Positions 59,442 through 64,000 of a stretch of 64,000 nt of DNA are shown here, one piece after another. The stretch's first letter is position 1, and every line of letters begins with the position of its first letter. Origin of the DNA: Bradyrhizobium sp. SZCCHNS1050 (GTDB lineage: Bacteria > Pseudomonadota > Alphaproteobacteria > Rhizobiales > Xanthobacteraceae); contig NZ_JAUETR010000004.1 in assembly GCF_032484785.1 (NCBI RefSeq), positions 1 through 64,000 on the forward strand, written 5' to 3'. A program made the translations under genes and the position numbers. Under the pieces are notes generated by a model, which searched no databases, had not been told where the DNA came from, and saw only the letters and a list, made by a program, of their open reading frames with translations.

Positions 59442-60428
59442 TCAGTTCGCCGCCAGGCGCTCGCGCCCATGCGGCGAGGTGAAATCCTGCCGCGGCCCGA
59501 CCGGGACGATGCCGGTCGGATTGATGGTGCGATGGCTCTCGTAGTAGTGCCGCTTGATGTGCTCAAAATTCACCGTCGCGGCAATCCCCGGCCATTGGTA
59601 GAGATCGCGCGTGTAGGCTGAAAGATTCGGATAGTCGGCGATGCGGCGGATGTTGCACTTGAAGTGGCCGACATAGACGGCATCGAAGCGGATCAGCGTC
59701 GTGAACAGCCGGATGTCGGCCTCGGTCATGGTGTCGCCGAGCAGGAAGCGGCGCGCCGACAGCCGCTCCTCCAGCCAGTCGAGCGTGGCGAACAGCGGGC
59801 CGATCGCCTCCTCATAGGCGGATTGCGTGGTCGCGAAGCCGCATTTGTAGACGCCGTTGTTCAGCGTGTCGTAGACGCGCGCATTGATGGCGTCGATCTC
59901 ATCGCGCTGGGCTTGCGGATAATAGTCGCCTTGCCTGGCGCCGACGCCGTCGAACGCCGAGTTCAGCATGCGGATGATCTCTGACGACTCGTTGTTGACG
60001 ATGGTGCGGTTTTGCTTGTCCCAGAGCACGGGCACGGTGACGCGGCCGGAATAATGCGGCTCCGCGGCGGTGTAGACCTGATGCAGAAGGCCGGCGTGAT
60101 TGACGCTGTCGGCCACGACGCCCGGACCCTCGGCAAACGTCCAGCCCTGCTCGCGCATCAGCCAGTGCACGACCGATACCGAAATCATGTCATCGAGCCC
60201 CTTCAGCGCGCGCATGATCAGGGTGCGGTGAGCCCACGGGCAGGCCAGGCTGACATAGAGATGATAGCGGCCCGCTTCGGCCTCGAAGCCGCCGGTGCCG
60301 GATGGGCCCGGACGGCCGTCAGCCGTGACGAAGCTACGGAACGCCGAATCCTTGCGGATGAAACGGCCGCCGGACGCCGCCGTGTCGTACCAGACGTCGT
60401 GCCATTGGCCGTCGACCAGGACTCCCAT
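59442..60428 (-). CDS. Glutathionyl-hydroquinone reductase
   Basis: 328 residues, Xi-class glutathione transferase. The catalytic Cys63 is in LACPWAHRTLIMRALKGLDD, with HWLMREQGWTFAEGPG and NNESSEIIRMLNSAF family blocks. It reduces glutathionyl-hydroquinones formed in quinone or chloroaromatic detoxification. It heads a two-gene unit with the ACT protein. Confidence 0.93.
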   Translation of the reverse strand: MGVLVDGQWHDVWYDTAASGGRFIRKDSAFRSFVTADGRPGPSGTGGFEAEAGRYHLYVSLACPWAHRTLIMRALKGLDDMISVSVVHWLMREQGWTFAEGPGVVADSVNHAGLLHQVYTAAEPHYSGRVTVPVLWDKQNRTIVNNESSEIIRMLNSAFDGVGARQGDYYPQAQRDEIDAINARVYDTLNNGVYKCGFATTQSAYEEAIGPLFATLDWLEERLSARRFLLGDTMTEADIRLFTTLIRFDAVYVGHFKCNIRRIADYPNLSAYTRDLYQWPGIAATVNFEHIKRHYYESHRTINPTGIVPVGPRQDFTSPHGRERLAAN

Positions 60429-60576
60429 GACGCTCTCCTCTCACACCGTGGCCTGTGCGCAGGACTGCAACCTGCAGCCCCTTCGCCTGGGCCCTTACGT
60501 GACAGGAGTACACGTCACCCCGCCGCTGCGCCAGCAGAGAGCACGCTCCGAGAAGACGGCTCCGCCGAACACGCGG

Positions 60577-61623
60577 TCACGACTGGAACGGGATGGTGCG
60601 CCCCGGCTGCGCCGCCTGTTCCCGCGTATAGGAGACGCCGTGCACCTTCACGCCCGCGGCATTCAACAGCGTGATGATGCCGCCCCGGTTCGACAGCGCG
60701 ACCGGCGCGACGATGGGCACCACCAGGGTGGCGCCGCGCCCGATCATGCCGCTCAGTTGCATGGCGTTCTTCTGCTTGTCCTTGATCTGCCAGCCGGTGA
60801 GATCGACGTCGACATCGGCGGTGTTCAGCAGCGTGACCGTCTCGTGCTCGGGCGTGCGCACGTCGTTGACATAGGCCGCGATGATCCGCACCAGCCCGTC
60901 GGGCACGTCGAGCGGCGGAATGTGGTCGCGGTCGGGAGGCGTATGCGGCGCGTTCGGGTAATCGGGATCGGGCGGAAGGATGACCCCTCCGCTGGCATCG
61001 TCCGAATGCCAGGCCTGGGTCTGGAATTTCAGGAAGATGGCGACCCATTGCTGCTGGTCGGGAAACTCGAAGAGCAGTCCGCCATCCTGCCAGGGACCGT
61101 TGTCCTTGGCATATTGGCCGGGCGGATTGCCCTGGTTGAAATGGATGTCGTGGATACCGCGGCCGGGCTTGAAGCCGAAATAGCGGTCCGCCTTCTCCTC
61201 CGGTCCCCATGCGACGCCGAAGGCATAGATGAGAGCCATCTCGTCGGACATGGCGCGCTGAACGTAGGCGTCGATCTTCTCGTTGAGATCGTTGTCGGGG
61301 CCCGCGGCCGACAGTGGCAGCGGCTTCAGCTCCCATGGCTGCATCAGATTGCCCCGGATGAAATCGAGCGCCACGCCGCCGGGCTTGCTCTCCAGCGGAT
61401 GCAGCCCTTCCGAAAACGCCTTCAGGTCGTCGACGATTGGATGTTCGAAGCGCGAGCGAACCAGGAATTCGACCTCGCTGCCATCCTGGGAGCGGACATT
61501 GATGGCTATCCGATAGAGCTCACCGCCGGCCGAGACCTGCACCTGATAGTGCGGACTGCTTCCCGTCGCCAGACGATTGTTGATGGGCCGACCCTTGAGA
61601 AGCGAATAGTCATTCAATGGCAT
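60577..61623 (-). CDS. DUF2278 (YukJ-like) protein with C-terminal lamin-tail domain
   Basis: 348 residues. The first about 218 residues match DUF2278, with GIHDIHFNQG at 156-165 and GPWQDGGLLFEFP near 176-188. After a Pro/Asp-rich linker comes a lamin-tail (LTD) beta-sandwich at about 241-335 (VTLLNTADVDVDLTGWQIKD). The ATG at 61623 has GGAG upstream; a TTG at 61635 is less likely. It follows the PLD-like gene 30 bases downstream, on the same strand. Function unknown; the pair may act together. Confidence 0.85.
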   Translation of the reverse strand: MPLNDYSLLKGRPINNRLATGSSPHYQVQVSAGGELYRIAINVRSQDGSEVEFLVRSRFEHPIVDDLKAFSEGLHPLESKPGGVALDFIRGNLMQPWELKPLPLSAAGPDNDLNEKIDAYVQRAMSDEMALIYAFGVAWGPEEKADRYFGFKPGRGIHDIHFNQGNPPGQYAKDNGPWQDGGLLFEFPDQQQWVAIFLKFQTQAWHSDDASGGVILPPDPDYPNAPHTPPDRDHIPPLDVPDGLVRIIAAYVNDVRTPEHETVTLLNTADVDVDLTGWQIKDKQKNAMQLSGMIGRGATLVVPIVAPVALSNRGGIITLLNAAGVKVHGVSYTREQAAQPGRTIPFQS

Positions 61624-61653
61624 GGTCGTCTCCAACTCTGTCCGTAGCGATAT

Positions 61654-63402
61654 CTAGGACGAGAACAGCAATCGATCGCGTTCAGCCTGCGACCCCTCGA
61701 CATAGAAGCGCTCGAACCAGGCCGGCTTGCCGGACAATGCGGTCGGCTTGCGCAGCGTGATCGCGGCAGGCGCGGATGCAGCGCGCTGCCGCTCGGACTT
61801 GCCGTGGAACGCGTCGCGCATCCGATTGCGAAACTGCAGGTGATCGAACACGCGGGTGGCCTCGATCGCATAGGAGGTCGCGATCTTTCGGTCCTCGATC
61901 ATGATGAGATGGTCGCCGTTGCCCTTCTCGCCGCTCGGCGAGAAGTTGCTCGATCCGGTGAACACTTTCGCTGTCGGCAGGCTGAAATCGGTCACCAGGA
62001 ATTTGTGATGGATGTTGCGGCCCTTGCCGCCGGACCATTCGCTGCGGAACGGCTCCGGCGCCTTGCTGGCGAGATAGGCGAAATCGACGAGACCGATCGA
62101 GCCGTCGGGCTTGCGCAGCTCCAGGGCGCCGCGCTTGTCGACCGTGCCGTAGCTGAAGATCGGCCGCTCCATCACGCGGTCGAACGCCTCCTTGGTCGGA
62201 CCGTCGCCGAGCTGGCTCAGAAACGCGACCGAGTAGAACACCGACGAGGAGGCCTGATCGATCGCGGCCCGGATCGGATTGAGCGAGAGATCGGTGGCCT
62301 GGTGCGGCGAGAAGCAGAGCTGCACGGTCGGCTTTCCCTCGGAATGGACGGCGTGCCATTTCTTGGAGAAATCATTCTTCCGGAAGAGCGAGGGGTCCTC
62401 GAAGGCGATGTCGAACATCTCGCCGAACAGCCCGGCGACATCAGGCGAATGAAAGACCAGCATGTTGTTGGCCTGAATATAGAGGCCGCGGAACGTGAAA
62501 TTGGTCGAGCCGCACAGCACCTTCTCGGGCTTGCCGTTGCGGCGCGTGATCAGGACCTTGTTGTGCTGGAGATTGCTGAAATGCGTGCGCAGCACGGCAG
62601 CACCCGCCTGCTTGAAGCGCTTGGCGCTGCGCGATTCCGCGCTGCCGGGCAGCTTGTGGCTGTTATCCTTGGCGTTGGAGTCGTCGATGATCGCGCGCAG
62701 CCGCGGACCGAACTGCTCCAGCAGGCCGATCACGTCGGGCTCATTGAGGTCATAGGCCATCACGTCGAGCGTGAGCCCGGGATCCGCCAGGGCGTCTTTC
62801 AAAAAGCCGAACAGGAGGTCGTAGGCCTCGAACCCCAGCCACTCATAGACGCTGTCGCCAGCCTCGTTGGTGAGGTCGAGCTTGTCGAAGCCCGGCCCGT
62901 CGCGGCTCTCGACGGGGATGATCTCGGCATTGTTGCCGAACTGATCGCGATAGGCCTGAGACGAGGCGAAGTTGCGGGTGAAACCGATGTCGATGAGGCC
63001 ATCATAGGTGACCGCGCTCTGCGCAATGTCGAGCGTGAGGCTGGTCCCTGCCACGAGCGTGCCGTCGTTGCGCATGTGCTGCTTGGCGACGCGATACGTA
63101 TAGACGCCATCCTTGGGCCGGTAGGGAAAGTGGATCCAGCGGAATTTCTGGAACGGTGCCTCGGTCGACGGGAAATTCCGGTTGCCGTCGACCTCCGCGC
63201 CGGCCCCGGCCGGATAGGAAAACGCGATCCTGTTGCGCAACTGGGAAAAATCCCGCGCGCCCGGCGACTTCACCTCGATCGAGTATCCGACAAGATCGGG
63301 TTCGGGCTCGGCGACGTCGAAGCCGATCATCGTCATGCGCTCTCCACGCCACAGCTTGGACGTGAACCCGTTGCTGGATTTGCTGTTCTCGAAATCGCTC
63401 AT
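61654..63402 (-). CDS. Phospholipase D-like (HKD) protein
   Basis: 582 residues. Two HKD-type motifs: QHNKVL with His280/Lys282 followed by GSTNF (298-302), and IHHKFLVTD with His465/Lys467/Asp472 followed by GSSNFS (483-488). The first lacks the usual Asp (Arg287 there), while the second is complete. The N-terminal 200 residues show no known domain and there is no signal peptide, so it is probably cytosolic. PLD enzymes cleave phosphodiesters in lipids or nucleic acids. The ATG at 63402 follows a weak site. Linked to DUF2278 downstream. Confidence 0.85.
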   Translation of the reverse strand: MSDFENSKSSNGFTSKLWRGERMTMIGFDVAEPEPDLVGYSIEVKSPGARDFSQLRNRIAFSYPAGAGAEVDGNRNFPSTEAPFQKFRWIHFPYRPKDGVYTYRVAKQHMRNDGTLVAGTSLTLDIAQSAVTYDGLIDIGFTRNFASSQAYRDQFGNNAEIIPVESRDGPGFDKLDLTNEAGDSVYEWLGFEAYDLLFGFLKDALADPGLTLDVMAYDLNEPDVIGLLEQFGPRLRAIIDDSNAKDNSHKLPGSAESRSAKRFKQAGAAVLRTHFSNLQHNKVLITRRNGKPEKVLCGSTNFTFRGLYIQANNMLVFHSPDVAGLFGEMFDIAFEDPSLFRKNDFSKKWHAVHSEGKPTVQLCFSPHQATDLSLNPIRAAIDQASSSVFYSVAFLSQLGDGPTKEAFDRVMERPIFSYGTVDKRGALELRKPDGSIGLVDFAYLASKAPEPFRSEWSGGKGRNIHHKFLVTDFSLPTAKVFTGSSNFSPSGEKGNGDHLIMIEDRKIATSYAIEATRVFDHLQFRNRMRDAFHGKSERQRAASAPAAITLRKPTALSGKPAWFERFYVEGSQAERDRLLFSS

Positions 63403-63695
63403 GATCGAAATGCCCCACGGTGATGAAAAAAGGCGCGCACGAAACGCATCTCGCCGAAGGGCTGCAATCTTCGCCATGAGCCGCGGACGACGCAACTTCA
63501 AAATGATGTGAAAATGTTCATCAACCAGGATTGTTGCATGATCCTACGTCGGTCATGTGAAGGCGGATGTGAATGACGTCACAGTCGGAGACGGTATCCG
63601 GATCAGCTTTGCCGTGATGCCGGCGCGTGTGTCGTCAGTCTCGACGTTGGCGAACGAGCGCGCGGGCGCATGACGACGAACGTCGAAAACGAGCC

Positions 63696-64000
63696 CTATC
63701 GCGAGGCGGGCCTTGCCCGCGTCACGGCGTTGATGAAGCCCTCGCGGGCGTCGGAATGGCCCTGCCCGCGCGGCTCCAACACGTAACGGAGAAGGAACAT
63801 GCCGGTCAGCCGGAAACCGTCGAGCAGATCCTGCTGCGACCAGCCATGGCCCTGCTCGCTCTCGCGCAGGAAGGGCGGCAGCGGCAGCAGCCGGTCGGCC
63901 CATGGCGCCCCGGCCGTGCGCGACACCGCGCCGCCCGACTTCGGCGATACGTAGATCAGGTCCGAGGTCTCGCCGGTCGCAGCGCAAGAGTCGAGATCGA
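63696..64000 (-). CDS. recO: DNA repair protein RecO, C-terminal part (5' end beyond window)
   Basis: About the last 101 residues of RecO. The block [19 protein letters not shown] and [34 protein letters not shown] fits the Bradyrhizobium RecO C-terminus as I know it. RecO loads RecA on gapped DNA with RecR. The N-terminal OB-fold lies outside the window. The gene ends at 63696. Confidence 0.88.
   Translation of the reverse strand, partial: DLDSCAATGETSDLIYVSPKSGGAVSRTAGAPWADRLLPLPPFLRESEQGHGWSQQDLLDGFRLTGMFLLRYVLEPRGQGHSDAREGFINAVTRARPASR

Overview
The window is a high-GC alphaproteobacterial chromosome segment, almost certainly Bradyrhizobium or a close Nitrobacteraceae relative. The evidence is the gene order (merR-ihfA-fabH-plsX-DUF177 and glyA-nrdR-ribD-ribE-ribH-nusB-thiL), a HemB with the magnesium-type metal site described in Bradyrhizobium, an aspartate/glutamate leucyltransferase, an LdtR-type MarR regulator, a GcrA-family protein, and genus-typical palindromic intergenic repeats. 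All names come from reading the translated sequence; no database search was made.

Layout. 1-3.5 kb: a dispersed repeat, an AT-rich patch, a small ribbon-helix-helix-like protein, a GcrA-like protein, a DUF559 nuclease-fold gene bracketed by near-identical inverted repeats, an SDR and a 51-residue membrane peptide. 3.8-9.2 kb: a tightly coupled operon of a BMP-type ABC importer (binding protein, two permeases, double ATPase) with a biuret-hydrolase-like amidohydrolase inside it. 9.4-12.7 kb: two tandem oleate hydratases with a terminator, then a 35-residue membrane peptide. 13-15.3 kb: an AraC regulator, a methyltransferase and tRNA-Pro(GGG). 15.5-34.3 kb: mostly core genes for gene regulation and DNA architecture, fatty acid and phospholipid initiation, respiratory and outer-membrane assembly, H+-pyrophosphatase, thiamine, NusB, riboflavin, NrdR, GlyA and LdtR. 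34.5-46.7 kb: HemB, an RDD membrane protein, Bpt, MntH, a methyltransferase, an MFS exporter, a universal stress protein, an adenylate cyclase, ArsC, a zinc/cobalt CDF exporter and ParC.

46.7-63.5 kb looks accessory: a haloperoxidase-like hydrolase, about 850 bases of repeats, a probable catabolic cluster (orphan binding protein, two FAD dehydrogenases, SDR, ThDP enzyme, IclR and LysR regulators, GST), an ACT protein with a glutathionyl-hydroquinone reductase, and a DUF2278/lamin-tail protein paired with a phospholipase-D-like protein. The window ends inside recO, read on the minus strand.

Functional themes are nitrogen scavenging from ureides (biuret operon), fatty-acid hydration, metal and stress handling around mntH-arsC-CDF, and an uncharacterised organic-acid or ketone catabolic island. 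The best candidates for undescribed biology are the repeat-bracketed DUF559 unit, the PLD/DUF2278 pair and the biuret importer operon.
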